From positions 1-64,000 of the forward strand of contig CANQLV010000010.1 of NCBI GenBank assembly GCA_947624785.1: a DNA stretch of 64,000 nucleotides. The letters are read 5' to 3'. This document shows positions 28,124-37,648 of the stretch, piece after piece. Position 1 is the stretch's first letter, and every line of letters begins with the position of its first letter. The notes below the pieces were generated by a model, which ran no database searches, was not told the DNA's origin, and worked only from the letters and a program-made list of their open reading frames with translations. The DNA comes from Akkermansia muciniphila (GTDB taxonomy: Bacteria; Verrucomicrobiota; Verrucomicrobiia; Verrucomicrobiales; Akkermansiaceae). A program made the position numbers and the translations under genes.

Positions 28124-29542
28124 TCAATGTTCCCCTTCGTGGAACTGGCCGTCCGCATGGAAATGCCCGGCCGCCTTCTTGCTCCCGGCGTCTCCCGTGG
28201 GCAGGATGTATTTCAATTCATAGCCGCCTTTGGTCACGATGGTTTGTCCCGGCGTCAACCCCTTGACGGGCGTTTTTCCCTGCCGTGCGGGCAGTGTTTC
28301 CACCTTCTTCATGACGAAGGTATCGTCCGCCGCCTTGATGAAGACCACGTCGTTCACCCCCACCTTGACGACGGCGCTGTTGGGAACGGGAATAAAGCCG
28401 TCCGTAGCGGCGTCATGGGAATACAGGTCCAGCCGGGCAAGCTGTCCGGCATGCGTCCCTTCCGGCATGCGGTCCGGAACGAAGTACAGGGCACGGGACT
28501 GCGTGGCGGGGTCCACCTGGTCCGCCACCCGCAGGGCGCCGTCCAGCACTTCCGTATTTTTCCCGCTGGTCAGGGCCAGCTGGGCCTTCGCGTAATGGAC
28601 GGGGTCAGCCCCGTAAATGGTGGTGGCGAATTCCAGTTCCCCCTTGTTGGTCATGACGAGGGCGGGCGCGCCCTGTTCCCCCCAGGAACCCTGGGTCATG
28701 TTCACGGACTGGACGGAACCGTCCGCCGCGGCGTACACGTAAAGGAGGTTGTTTTTCAAAGCTCCGGAATCCGTCACCAGCTTCAGTTTATTATTGCTGG
28801 CGTCCAGAGCGGCCCGGAGGCTGTGGATTTCCGCTTCCTTGAATTGAATAGAAGTATTCAATTCACTGTTACGGGTGCCGATTTTTTCCAGTTGGGCCCG
28901 GCGTTCCTTGAGGGTATTGAGTTCCGCCGCGGCGCGGTCAAGGGCAGCCTGCGCCTGGGAGGCGTTTCCTTCCATCTCCACGATGTCCGGTGAGGCCAGC
29001 GTGTACAGCAGTTCCCCCTTGCGTACCTGCTGGGCGGACTTTACGTTGAAGGTGACGCGCCCGGCGGCGGGAAGGGCGTACGTCGTTACCGCATGGGGAG
29101 GAATAACCATCTGGCCGTGAAGGGTTTTTTCCGCGCCGTGAGTGGCTTCCGTCACCTTTTCAAAGCGCATGTCCAGGGAATGGCGCGCCTTTTCATCCAC
29201 ATGCACGGGAATCATGTCCCCCGGCTGGCCGGAACCTTTCTCCGCGGCCTCTTCATGTTTGTGGTCGCCCGTGCAGGCTTCCCCCTCTGCATGCTGGTGG
29301 CCCTCAGGCTCGTGGTCGCCTGTGCAGACGGAGCCGTCCGCGTGCTTGTGTTCCTCATGGGCGTGGCCCTCGGCGCAGGTTTCCCCTTCCTTGTGCTGGT
29401 GGCCGTCATGGCCGTGGTCCGCCGTGCAGGCGGTGCCGTCCTCGTGTTTGTGTTCCGTGGGGGCCGGCTGCTCTCCGCGTGCGGGATTGAGGCTGAAAAC
29501 GGGAGTCAGGCCCAGGATAATGGAAAAATAGAGACGTTTCAT
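28124..29542 (-). CDS. RND efflux periplasmic adaptor (CusB/CzcB-like) with Cys/His repeat array
   Basis: Membrane-fusion protein linking the pump to the outer membrane channel, 472 residues. A signal peptide (MKRLYFSIILGLTPVFSL) is followed by four tandem 17-residue Cys/His repeats at residues 31-96. Barrel-sandwich and hairpin domains come next (VKSAQQVRKGELLYTLASPD, then a long helical hairpin around residues 205-255), and a C-terminal beta domain ends with HFHADGQFHEGEH. Both ends are therefore His-rich. The repeat array is probably a metal-binding or metal-capture device. It sits between the channel and pump genes. Confidence 0.9.
   Translation of the reverse strand: MKRLYFSIILGLTPVFSLNPARGEQPAPTEHKHEDGTACTADHGHDGHQHKEGETCAEGHAHEEHKHADGSVCTGDHEPEGHQHAEGEACTGDHKHEEAAEKGSGQPGDMIPVHVDEKARHSLDMRFEKVTEATHGAEKTLHGQMVIPPHAVTTYALPAAGRVTFNVKSAQQVRKGELLYTLASPDIVEMEGNASQAQAALDRAAAELNTLKERRAQLEKIGTRNSELNTSIQFKEAEIHSLRAALDASNNKLKLVTDSGALKNNLLYVYAAADGSVQSVNMTQGSWGEQGAPALVMTNKGELEFATTIYGADPVHYAKAQLALTSGKNTEVLDGALRVADQVDPATQSRALYFVPDRMPEGTHAGQLARLDLYSHDAATDGFIPVPNSAVVKVGVNDVVFIKAADDTFVMKKVETLPARQGKTPVKGLTPGQTIVTKGGYELKYILPTGDAGSKKAAGHFHADGQFHEGEH
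29255..29452 (-). repeat. four tandem 17-codon Cys/His metal-binding repeats
   Basis: Inside the adaptor gene, residues 31-96 have cysteines at exactly 39, 56, 73 and 90. Each sits in the pattern H-x-H-x-(E/D)-G-x-x-C-x-x-x-H. The exact 17-residue spacing shows duplication of a unit. The pattern is seen directly; the metal-binding role is inference from its ligands. Confidence 0.9.
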
Positions 29543-29565
29543 GTTCGTTAAAATGATGAAGATTT

Positions 29566-30855
29566 TTATTTGGATTGAAGGTTGGCGTGGGTGAGGTAGC
29601 GCAGCTGGGCCTGAATGGCCAGCAGCTTGTCCAGATTGTCCAGGAAAGCCAGACGGCTTTCATAAAGCTGGTGGCGGTTTTCCGCCAGCTCCAGCAGGGA
29701 GGCTTCCCCGATGCCGTGCAGTTTCTCCATGGTCCGGACGGAGGAGGCGAAGGACTCCATGCGCTGAAGCTCCGTCCGGCAGTGGCGGAGCACCATCTGC
29801 TGGCTGGCGTCAAGCTGTCGGGCGTTGAACAACTCCGTTTTCCAAAGCTGGATGGTTTCCTGCCTGGACAGGTTCCGTGTGCCGCGCGCTTCCGCAATGG
29901 CCTTGCGGTTGCGGTTCCAGAGGGGGAGATTGAACCCTATTTCTCCGCCCACTTCCTTTTCCCCGTCGTCACGGGTGAAGGAGGGCCCGAGTTCCAGTTC
30001 CGGGTACTGCCGGCGGATCTCCGTCTTGAACAGGGTTTCCGTGGTGGCGTAGGTTGCCAGTTGGGCCTTGATTTTCGGGGCGGAGGCCAGGGCGGCGGGG
30101 CCGGGGGCCGGAACGGCGGCGGGCAGTTGGAAGCCCTGTCCCGTCAGGAAGCCGAGCTTCCGTGCCGCGGAGGGATGCAGCCCCATCAGCCTGACCAGCT
30201 CCATCTTCTGCTCCAGTTCCGTTTCCGTCACGGTCTGGAGTTCCCGGATAGCGTCGTTCATGCGCTGGGAAGCCACCTGGCGGGAGGAAAATTCCACTTC
30301 CCCTGCGCCAATGAGTTTTTCAATCACGCCGTTTTCCTGCCGCACCGCGTCCAGGCGTTCCCGGATGACTGCCTTGCGGCGCTGGGTGACGGCCAGTTTG
30401 CTCCAGGCCTGGTCCAGGGAACTGAGAAAATCCAGTTCCGCCTGGCGGAGGGTCCAGAAGTCCGCCTCCTTGTACTGCTCCGCCACCTTTTTTTCCAGGG
30501 CGGGAAGACCCGTCACGGGAATGGTGAAGCCCAGGCCGCCGGACATGTTGAGCGTATTTTCCTGGAGGACTTGTTCAATGTCCCAGGAAAAGGACGGATC
30601 ATTCCACCAGCCCGATTGTTTGGCTGCTTCATTGCTGGAAGCCAGTTTCAGGCGTGCCTTGTTCAGGTCCGGATTCATAACCAGGCCGATCTGGCGTGCC
30701 TGGTTCTGGGTGACGGAGGTGTGGGTGTCCACGCGGGACGCCTCTTTCCAGGAGGCTTCCTCCGCGTTCAGGTCGATGGGTGCGCTGTGATAGACGCTGC
30801 ATGAGCTGAGGAAGGCGGTCAGGCCTAGCCCGGCGAAAAATGGTATGGATTTCAT
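29566..30855 (-). CDS. outer membrane efflux channel (TolC/CusC-like) lipoprotein
   Basis: Outer membrane component of the tripartite exporter, 429 residues from the ATG at 30853-30855. The signal ends in a lipobox (LTAFLSSCSVYHS), which fits CusC-type lipoproteins. Long helical repeats characteristic of the TolC fold are visible, for example ARQIGLVMNPDLNKARLKLA and EFSSRQVASQRMNDAIRELQ. The gene is 23 bp upstream of the adaptor and is probably co-transcribed with it. Confidence 0.88.
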   Translation of the reverse strand: MKSIPFFAGLGLTAFLSSCSVYHSAPIDLNAEEASWKEASRVDTHTSVTQNQARQIGLVMNPDLNKARLKLASSNEAAKQSGWWNDPSFSWDIEQVLQENTLNMSGGLGFTIPVTGLPALEKKVAEQYKEADFWTLRQAELDFLSSLDQAWSKLAVTQRRKAVIRERLDAVRQENGVIEKLIGAGEVEFSSRQVASQRMNDAIRELQTVTETELEQKMELVRLMGLHPSAARKLGFLTGQGFQLPAAVPAPGPAALASAPKIKAQLATYATTETLFKTEIRRQYPELELGPSFTRDDGEKEVGGEIGFNLPLWNRNRKAIAEARGTRNLSRQETIQLWKTELFNARQLDASQQMVLRHCRTELQRMESFASSVRTMEKLHGIGEASLLELAENRHQLYESRLAFLDNLDKLLAIQAQLRYLTHANLQSK

Positions 30856-30999
30856 GATGAAAAAGAGAATAGAAATAGTTCGGTCCAATCAGGTTTGGAC
30901 AATGCGGCAAATAATTCCGCGGAAACAAATAAGGCCGGACGCAATCAACAAGCAGCGTTCAGCCGGAAACGTCCCAGGAACGTTTCTGAAAAAGAGCCG

Positions 31000-31428
31000 T
31001 TAAATCAGCAGGGGAAGTTGAAAGCCTTCATGTATCGGGCCGTCGTCCCTGAAGGGGTCAGGGGGAGCGGGTATTGCGGAATCCGATGTTCGGCTTGTTA
31101 AAAGAAGAGGCTGTGCCAGATGATGGAAATCCGGGAAGGTCTGCCAGATGATGCAGGGCTGGGGAAGCGGCGCATGAAGAACGGGCAGCGTCAGGGCGTC
31201 AATCTCCAGACGCTGGTGTTCGCAGAGGTGCCCGGCCAGCGGGCTGGAAGTGCTGCTGCCGGGACCGTGGTCCCCGCGGCAGCCGCAGGGGGCGGCATCG
31301 TGATGGCAGGAGCAGGAAAAGAGGAAGACCTCCTGATGGCAGGGGCATACGGAAACCATGCCCGTTCCGCCTACAATGACCAGCAGAAGGGTGAGAAGCA
31401 TGATGCCGTTGCGCAATGCTCTAACCAT
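31000..31428 (-). CDS. small exported Cys/His-rich protein at the head of the efflux operon
   Basis: 142 residues and no known family recognised. A hydrophobic N-terminal segment (MLLTLLLVIVGGTGMVSV, after a short basic start) is directly followed by clustered ligands: VCPCHQEV, FSCSCHHDAAPCGCRGDHG, then HLCEHQ. The remainder is Pro/Leu-rich. It lies on the same strand 144 bp upstream of the channel gene. Position and composition suggest a periplasmic metal-binding accessory of the efflux system. This is inference, since the protein could also be an unrelated exported peptide. Confidence 0.6.
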   Translation of the reverse strand: MVRALRNGIMLLTLLLVIVGGTGMVSVCPCHQEVFLFSCSCHHDAAPCGCRGDHGPGSSTSSPLAGHLCEHQRLEIDALTLPVLHAPLPQPCIIWQTFPDFHHLAQPLLLTSRTSDSAIPAPPDPFRDDGPIHEGFQLPLLI

Positions 31429-31702
31429 GGTATGCGGCGAATCCTAGAAAGGAGCCGTGAAAGCGTCAAGAGCAAAGTGACGGATGTCGGAACCATGGCA
31501 TCGGAGGATCATGTTAGCAACGGTATTTTATGTTTTTATATATTTTATAAGAATTTATTATAAAACGTTTTAGAATTGAAGATTAACATAAAAGAACCGT
31601 TGACTACTTAAGGAAAATTCTGAGGATAGGATCCAGTGGCATCCCTATAATTTATGAAATTTATAGGAATATCATAAAAAATGAAAAAACAATAATAAAT
31701 TT
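31429..31702. promoter_or_regulatory. AT-rich divergent promoter region between efflux operon and Rhs gene
   Basis: 274 bases, with the right 200 bases strongly AT-rich (for example around 31520-31580 and 31655-31702). It must hold the promoters for the minus-strand efflux operon and the plus-strand Rhs gene. No convincing paired -35/-10 or Shine-Dalgarno site could be assigned. The composition change marks the left edge of the lower-GC island. Confidence 0.5.
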
Positions 31703-34700
31703 ATGAGAAAAAATCCTATTCCTCCTTATAAAAAATGGTTTGATTCCAAATCAGAGCCTGCAGTCCGCAGGCTTTCCGAAGGAAAACCACACCAACAAGG
31801 TGAAAAGATTGATGAACATTCGGACGGCAAATCTCAGGGACCGCCCAGCAGTTCATCTGATAGTTTCACGTTTTCCCATAGCTTTGAAGTGCCTTTTAAG
31901 GAAAATGAAGCTGCGGAGCAGGAGCCTATTCAAGCCCTTTGTTCGATCAGCCTTACTGTTGATGATTGGGGAACAGCCTCCGTTGACGGTAAAAAAGTAG
32001 TGGACTTGACCTCAGGCGTTGAAGATGGCGGAAAACATGGCGGCCACCAGCTGTGGACCGGTTCCGGTTCCTGTACTGTTTCTTCCGGTTCCCATACGCT
32101 TTCCGTTCAGCATACCAACATTGATATGCCGGACCCGAATTGGAACCAGGCTGTATGTAATTATTCCATCAGTGTGGTTGAATTGGAACCCGGTGGTGAG
32201 AAATGTGAAGAAGAGTGCGGCTGTGGGGAAAATGAACCGGGCGATCCCCCTGGAGGCGTGCCGCCCGAATCCTCTTCTTTTTCGTCTCGCAGCAATGCCG
32301 TGACTTTGTCGCCTTTTGATTCTTCCGGCGCCGGCAGCGGAGTAGTTGCTACGGCTACAGGGTGGGATATGCTTTGGTCGTGCCGAATGGGAACGTTCCG
32401 AGGTATTGGAGACCTGCCTCCCGGAAAACTGCAGATTCATGCCAAGGAGTTTTCTTCTGCTTTGGCTGGTCCAGCTGCTTTGCAGTTCAGCCATCCTCTG
32501 ACGAGCCGGCTGAATGTTCCGGAAGGTGGCATCGTTCCTGGAGCCCGCTTTGAGCTGGTGCAGGGAGCTCGCGTTATTGCCATGCGCTGTTATACGGATG
32601 GCTCCGTACACCCTGTTGGCGTGGATACGTCGGGCGGCGGTAGAGCTACGCTCATGTCCATAGACGGAACCTCTTATTTGCGCTGGATGCCGGTAGACGG
32701 TTCTACGTATCTTTTTACAGCGGCTGCGGGGGAACTTTATTCCTATACCAGTCCTAATAAGGCTATTCTCAGCAATGTCAGCGATTATCTTTCCATCAAG
32801 CGGAATCCCTCGGATCATTCCCTACGCCAGATATGGAATTACTGGGATGGACTGATGAATATTGAAAACATCACTTCTACCGGATACAAGGTTGCCTTTT
32901 ATATGCCTTTCCAAGTAACGGGCATTGACCCTCAAACCGGGCTGTATACGGTGGAAGAAGGTGCGGTTCCCTTCAAGAGTTTTGAAATGGAGTGGAATTC
33001 TTCGGAATTTGTCATCATTGAACGCACTCCCCAGCGGCAGGATTATGTCTGTACTTGGTCGTGCAGCAACCAAGCCTGGAGTTTGTCGAAGGGCAGCGGA
33101 GCGGATGCCATTGTTACGCAACGTACCCGTACTGAATTGGAACCCACCGCTTCCGGCAATCTGGCCGTCTGGCAGCTCGTGACTGAAGTTTCCAAGGGCG
33201 GCGCAGTGGCTTCACGCGTTTGTGAAGTGTATCAGACGGCCCCTGTCGGAGAGCTATTGTTGACCCGTGTAGACGGTTACGGTTTTGATGAGGCCCAAAC
33301 CACCGCTTATGAATATAACGGGGCAGGACGTCTGAGCAGACAGACCAATCCGGATGGAAGCGTCTATGCCTTTACTTACGACACTACAGGACGCCTGGAA
33401 CGCAAGACGGAGCCGTGGGGGGAAGATGCTGTTCTTGTAACTCATTATGAATACGCTCATTCCGATGAAGATAATTATAATGCGGATCTTGCCTCCATTA
33501 CACGTAATATCAGCCCTGCTTCGGGCGTGCTGGTGGAACTCAGCAAGGAGACATATACTTATACCTACGAAAATAATATTAAACGGGTGGAGACACGCAC
33601 CCGCGCCTTGGGAAGTCCCCATACGCAAATCACTGCCGTTGAAAAGTGGCTGGCGACGGCGGAAAACGCTTTTGCCCGTGGCCGTACGCGTATGGAACAA
33701 GCGGCCAATGGGGTACAGACGTGGTACGATTATGCCGCCGCCATGCTGCATGGGGCTCTTTATTCCGTGACCAAGGAGACAAAGGTACAGGGGGAATTGG
33801 TTCCGGGTCAGTCCACTCGCAGCGTGAGCTTTGTTTCAGCGGAAGGCAATACCGTACGGGAGGAATTGTATGCTCTGCTTCCGGACAATACCTGGGAACA
33901 ACTGGAGGGCGTTTCCTATACTTTTGATGAGCAAAACCGATGGATTACGCGCACCCGGGATAATGGGCGCAGTTTCAGCCGCGCTCTGATGTGCACCGGG
34001 GATCCCCTGTGGGAAGTAGATGAAGATGGCGTGCGTACGGATTACGCCTATGATTCGGCCCGTGTCCTGATTGAAACAACCCGCAGTGAAACTCCCACCA
34101 CTCCGGAAACCATTGTGGAATATGAAAAGGATGGTGAAGGCCGCATTACTCGCTCGACTACCCGTGTGGGCGCCATGGAAACGACCTCCGCCCGCAGTTA
34201 TGATATTCTTGGACGTGTTTCCAGTGAAACGGATGTTTTGGGCCGTGTTACCACATATGCCTACAGCAGTGACGGGCTGACCACAACCAGGACAGTTCCA
34301 GGCGGGGCAACCTACATTTCCCGTCGTCTTCCGGACAACCGTGTGAAGGAGGAAACAGGTTCCGGTCAGCGTACCCTGTATCATGGCTATGAAGCTTCAA
34401 GCAGCGGTGTTGTCCATACTACCTGGCTTTCCGACGGCATTACCATGCTTCAGCAGGAAGTGACCAACGGGTTCGGGCAGCCGGTTTCACGCATTAAACC
34501 TACCACCCGGGAAGGAGAAGTTTTGGAGGAGATCAGTGAATACAATGCTCTTGGACAGCTCTCCCGCAAGCGGACGGGCATGGAGGCTCCCACTGTCTAT
34601 ACATATGATTCCATGAGCCATGTTATCAGGCAAGTCCTGGTACTTGATGAACTTCATCCAGATGATCCCCTTGCCAATCGTGTGCAGGAAATGACGACAT

Positions 34701-37636
34701 CCTTTGCCTTGGAATCCGATGGTGTGTATCAGGTAACGGTCAGTTCCCGTTTTACCGAGGCGGGAGACAGGCTTACAAGTTCCCGGAAAGAGCTTCTCAG
34801 CCAGTTGAGCAATACCGTGGCAGCCAAGCGCATCAGCACTGATGCACGCGGAGAAACAAACATAGAGGAAGTTTCCTACCATCAGACTATGGCAGGCAGG
34901 CTGACAACTGTCAGCAATCCTGCATCGGATGTTGCGTCAACCTCCCTGGAAGTGGACGGTTTTATTGTCAGTCAAACTGATTTTTCAGGGTTGGCAAGAT
35001 CGTTCACCCGGTCTTACACAAGCTCCGGAATCGTATATACGGATACGGATGCGCGGGGCAATACGGCTACCATAAAAGCGGATATTGCCGGAAGAACCAT
35101 TGAAGAGGCGAATGCCGACGGCAGTTTCGTTGTGGCTCAATATGGTTCCCATGGTGATGATCCTGTCCGGGTGGAGACCGGGTCGGGGTTGGTTGCCTGC
35201 TATAAATTTGACATTCGCGGTCGCAAAGTTGCAGAATACGGGACTGCCATTCAGCCGGTTTGCTACAGTTATAATGATGCCAATCTGCTGACCTCCATGA
35301 CAACATACCGGCCGCGGGGAGAATCGGAACTCGACGATCCCAGCGGCAGGACGGATGGCGACACTACTTCCTGGCTGTATCATGAAGCCACGGGGCTTCA
35401 GATTCAAAAAAACTATCCGGACGGCTCCGTGGAACGAATTTCGTACGATGGACAGAACCGGCTGGTTGAAAGCACGGACGCCAGAGGGATTGTGACCACG
35501 CGCGCATATGCTCCCCTGACCGGGGATATTGTTTCCATTGAGTATTCGGACGGGACGCCATCTAAGGAATTCGCCTACAACTATCTCGGATTGCTCTCCC
35601 GGGTAACTGATGCATCCGGCACCCGAACCTTGACATATAACCAGTACGGAGAAAATGAAAGTGAGAGAGTCGAGGTGGGCGGAATCGGTATCACGGTGGA
35701 AGAAAAATATGATGTATTGGGACGTTCCACAGGTTATTCCCTCTTGAGGGGAGAAGAGGAAGTCATTTCCACGCAAATCGGGTATGATCCCCGGGGGAGA
35801 ATTTCCAGTCTGAACGTCCATGGAGTAAATGGCGTTTCTTCTCCTTTCGGCTGGACGTATGATTCTTCCAGTGGCCTGCTTAGAGAGCTTGCCTATGCTA
35901 ACGGCATCGTTCGCAAGCATTCCTATGAGACAAGCCGCGACCTGTTGAGCAAGATTGACTATTGGAGGCCCAACAGCGCAAATTCGGCCGCCAGGCATGA
36001 ATACAGTTACGATATTCTGGGGCGTCCCACGCAAAAAAAGGATACGTGGAACACGCCGGCCCCCGGTACCGTCCATGCGTTCTCCTACAATGATCACAGT
36101 GAACTCATTCAGGATTCCGTAACCGGAACCGGGGCTGGCGCTTATACGTTTGACTATGACAACATCGGCAATCGCAAGACAGCGATGGAATTGGCCGAAG
36201 AAGTGGAATACGGCGCCAATAACCTTAACCAATATACTGCCATTACCAGGTCGGGGAATTCCGTTTTCGCTCCTGTCTATGACGCCGCGGGCAATCAGAC
36301 CCTTGTGCAGACAAGTACCGGAATCTGGACTGTATCGTATAATGCCGAAAACCGCCCTGTGCGTTTCTCTGATGACACCGCTTCCACAGTGGTTGAATGT
36401 GGCTATGATTACATGGGACGCCGGGTGATGAAAAAGGTAACGGTGGAAAATGCAGTGACATACCACGCCTTTTACATTTATCGCGGCCATGTGCAAATCG
36501 CGGAGCTTAACCTCCTTGAAGCGGACAAGCCTGTTGTAAACCAATACGTATGGGATCCTTCGGAACCGACGGCTACACGTATCCTCTTGTGGGTGCGCGG
36601 AAGCGAGCCGATCTATCCGACACATGACCAGACTAAAAATGTTTCAGCCCTGTTCGGGCAGGCTCGTGGGCGGCGCGCTCTTTATGAATATTCCCCCTAT
36701 GGCAATACTACCCGTACGGAAGGAGATCTGGCTGGAGAGTTCAAATTCCGCTGGTCCAGCGAATATGCAGATGACGAACTGGGAATGATATATTATAACT
36801 ATCGCCATTACAATCCTGCAGATGGACGATGGATTGGCCGTGATATGCTTGGGGAGGAAGCTTCTCCTAATTTATACGTTTATGCGGATTCCAATCCAGC
36901 CTTCATGTATGATTCCCTGGGGCTTGCCTGCCTGCAGAAACAGAATCCTGCCATAGGACGCCCGTATAAAACTGGTCTCGGAGGCGCGCTCATTGTCTTC
37001 CTGGATTATGGCATCTCCACTGAGTATGAGGCGTGCTGCATCAAGTGTGCGGATAATTCCAAAGGATATTCTCTTTCCGGGAAGGCGGCTTTTTCAGTCA
37101 TGTTTACTGCTGAAATGGCAACTTACTCCTTTTCCGCAAGCGTCAGCAAGGATTTGGGTCCTTTTTCCGGCAGTTTGGAAGCGAGAATGTGGGGGGGAGT
37201 AAGAATTTATGGACAGCTTTCGGCAGAGACTTCTCTTCAATTTACCTATACTACATGTCCCAATGATTTTCCGTCCGCAGAAGGAAATTTTGCCATCATT
37301 GGATCGTTGGGGGTGGAAATTGGGGGAGAGGCTTACGTTCGTGGGTCCATCCATCCAAAAGGGCTGTGGGGGCTTCTCCTCAAGAAATCAATCAAGATAG
37401 GAGTTGGTTTTGCCCTTGGCGGAAGGCTGAGCGCGGAATGGACGCCCAGGATATCTTGTGGATTATTGGGTTGCAATTTGACCGGGCCTATTTCATTGTC
37501 TATTGCGGGTACGGCGCGGGTACTGGTTCTGATGGCTGAAGTGGAATTTTCCCTTAAACAGGAAATTGCAAAAGTGGACAATTTCACGGTGACATTGCCA
37601 ACCTTCTTCCCGCTTCCCATCCCACCGGGAATCTAA
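31703..37636 (+). CDS. Rhs/YD-repeat protein with an unrecognised C-terminal tip
   Basis: 1977 residues. Residues 1-170 contain a beta-rich domain (ALCSISLTVDDWGTASVDGK) without a signal peptide, and a Cys/Pro-rich linker follows (about 170-195). YD repeats begin near residue 525 (YEYNGAGRLSRQTNPDGSVY) and run to about 1700. The Rhs core ends with the hallmark RHYNPADGRWIGRD, then NLYVYADSNPAFMYDSLGL near residue 1738. The last roughly 238 residues are a variable tip rich in Gly, Ser and alternating beta pattern, unlike any nuclease or ADP-ribosyltransferase tip I recognise. Codon use and GC are visibly lower than in neighbours. No VgrG, PAAR or secretion gene is nearby. The next gene starts 12 bp after the stop. 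Confidence 0.9.
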   Translation: MRKNPIPPYKKWFDSKSEPAVRRLSEGKPHQQGEKIDEHSDGKSQGPPSSSSDSFTFSHSFEVPFKENEAAEQEPIQALCSISLTVDDWGTASVDGKKVVDLTSGVEDGGKHGGHQLWTGSGSCTVSSGSHTLSVQHTNIDMPDPNWNQAVCNYSISVVELEPGGEKCEEECGCGENEPGDPPGGVPPESSSFSSRSNAVTLSPFDSSGAGSGVVATATGWDMLWSCRMGTFRGIGDLPPGKLQIHAKEFSSALAGPAALQFSHPLTSRLNVPEGGIVPGARFELVQGARVIAMRCYTDGSVHPVGVDTSGGGRATLMSIDGTSYLRWMPVDGSTYLFTAAAGELYSYTSPNKAILSNVSDYLSIKRNPSDHSLRQIWNYWDGLMNIENITSTGYKVAFYMPFQVTGIDPQTGLYTVEEGAVPFKSFEMEWNSSEFVIIERTPQRQDYVCTWSCSNQAWSLSKGSGADAIVTQRTRTELEPTASGNLAVWQLVTEVSKGGAVASRVCEVYQTAPVGELLLTRVDGYGFDEAQTTAYEYNGAGRLSRQTNPDGSVYAFTYDTTGRLERKTEPWGEDAVLVTHYEYAHSDEDNYNADLASITRNISPASGVLVELSKETYTYTYENNIKRVETRTRALGSPHTQITAVEKWLATAENAFARGRTRMEQAANGVQTWYDYAAAMLHGALYSVTKETKVQGELVPGQSTRSVSFVSAEGNTVREELYALLPDNTWEQLEGVSYTFDEQNRWITRTRDNGRSFSRALMCTGDPLWEVDEDGVRTDYAYDSARVLIETTRSETPTTPETIVEYEKDGEGRITRSTTRVGAMETTSARSYDILGRVSSETDVLGRVTTYAYSSDGLTTTRTVPGGATYISRRLPDNRVKEETGSGQRTLYHGYEASSSGVVHTTWLSDGITMLQQEVTNGFGQPVSRIKPTTREGEVLEEISEYNALGQLSRKRTGMEAPTVYTYDSMSHVIRQVLVLDELHPDDPLANRVQEMTTSFALESDGVYQVTVSSRFTEAGDRLTSSRKELLSQLSNTVAAKRISTDARGETNIEEVSYHQTMAGRLTTVSNPASDVASTSLEVDGFIVSQTDFSGLARSFTRSYTSSGIVYTDTDARGNTATIKADIAGRTIEEANADGSFVVAQYGSHGDDPVRVETGSGLVACYKFDIRGRKVAEYGTAIQPVCYSYNDANLLTSMTTYRPRGESELDDPSGRTDGDTTSWLYHEATGLQIQKNYPDGSVERISYDGQNRLVESTDARGIVTTRAYAPLTGDIVSIEYSDGTPSKEFAYNYLGLLSRVTDASGTRTLTYNQYGENESERVEVGGIGITVEEKYDVLGRSTGYSLLRGEEEVISTQIGYDPRGRISSLNVHGVNGVSSPFGWTYDSSSGLLRELAYANGIVRKHSYETSRDLLSKIDYWRPNSANSAARHEYSYDILGRPTQKKDTWNTPAPGTVHAFSYNDHSELIQDSVTGTGAGAYTFDYDNIGNRKTAMELAEEVEYGANNLNQYTAITRSGNSVFAPVYDAAGNQTLVQTSTGIWTVSYNAENRPVRFSDDTASTVVECGYDYMGRRVMKKVTVENAVTYHAFYIYRGHVQIAELNLLEADKPVVNQYVWDPSEPTATRILLWVRGSEPIYPTHDQTKNVSALFGQARGRRALYEYSPYGNTTRTEGDLAGEFKFRWSSEYADDELGMIYYNYRHYNPADGRWIGRDMLGEEASPNLYVYADSNPAFMYDSLGLACLQKQNPAIGRPYKTGLGGALIVFLDYGISTEYEACCIKCADNSKGYSLSGKAAFSVMFTAEMATYSFSASVSKDLGPFSGSLEARMWGGVRIYGQLSAETSLQFTYTTCPNDFPSAEGNFAIIGSLGVEIGGEAYVRGSIHPKGLWGLLLKKSIKIGVGFALGGRLSAEWTPRISCGLLGCNLTGPISLSIAGTARVLVLMAEVEFSLKQEIAKVDNFTVTLPTFFPLPIPPGI

Positions 37637-37648
37637 TGCAAAACATTT

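Noticed and set aside
25190..30804. Long plus-strand frames opposite the RND efflux genes
   Set aside because: They are antisense to the pump and channel genes and rich in His and Gly without motif content.
34985..36625. 546-codon minus-strand frame opposite the Rhs gene
   Set aside because: Composition is erratic and no family is recognisable. The Rhs frame has full YD-repeat structure.
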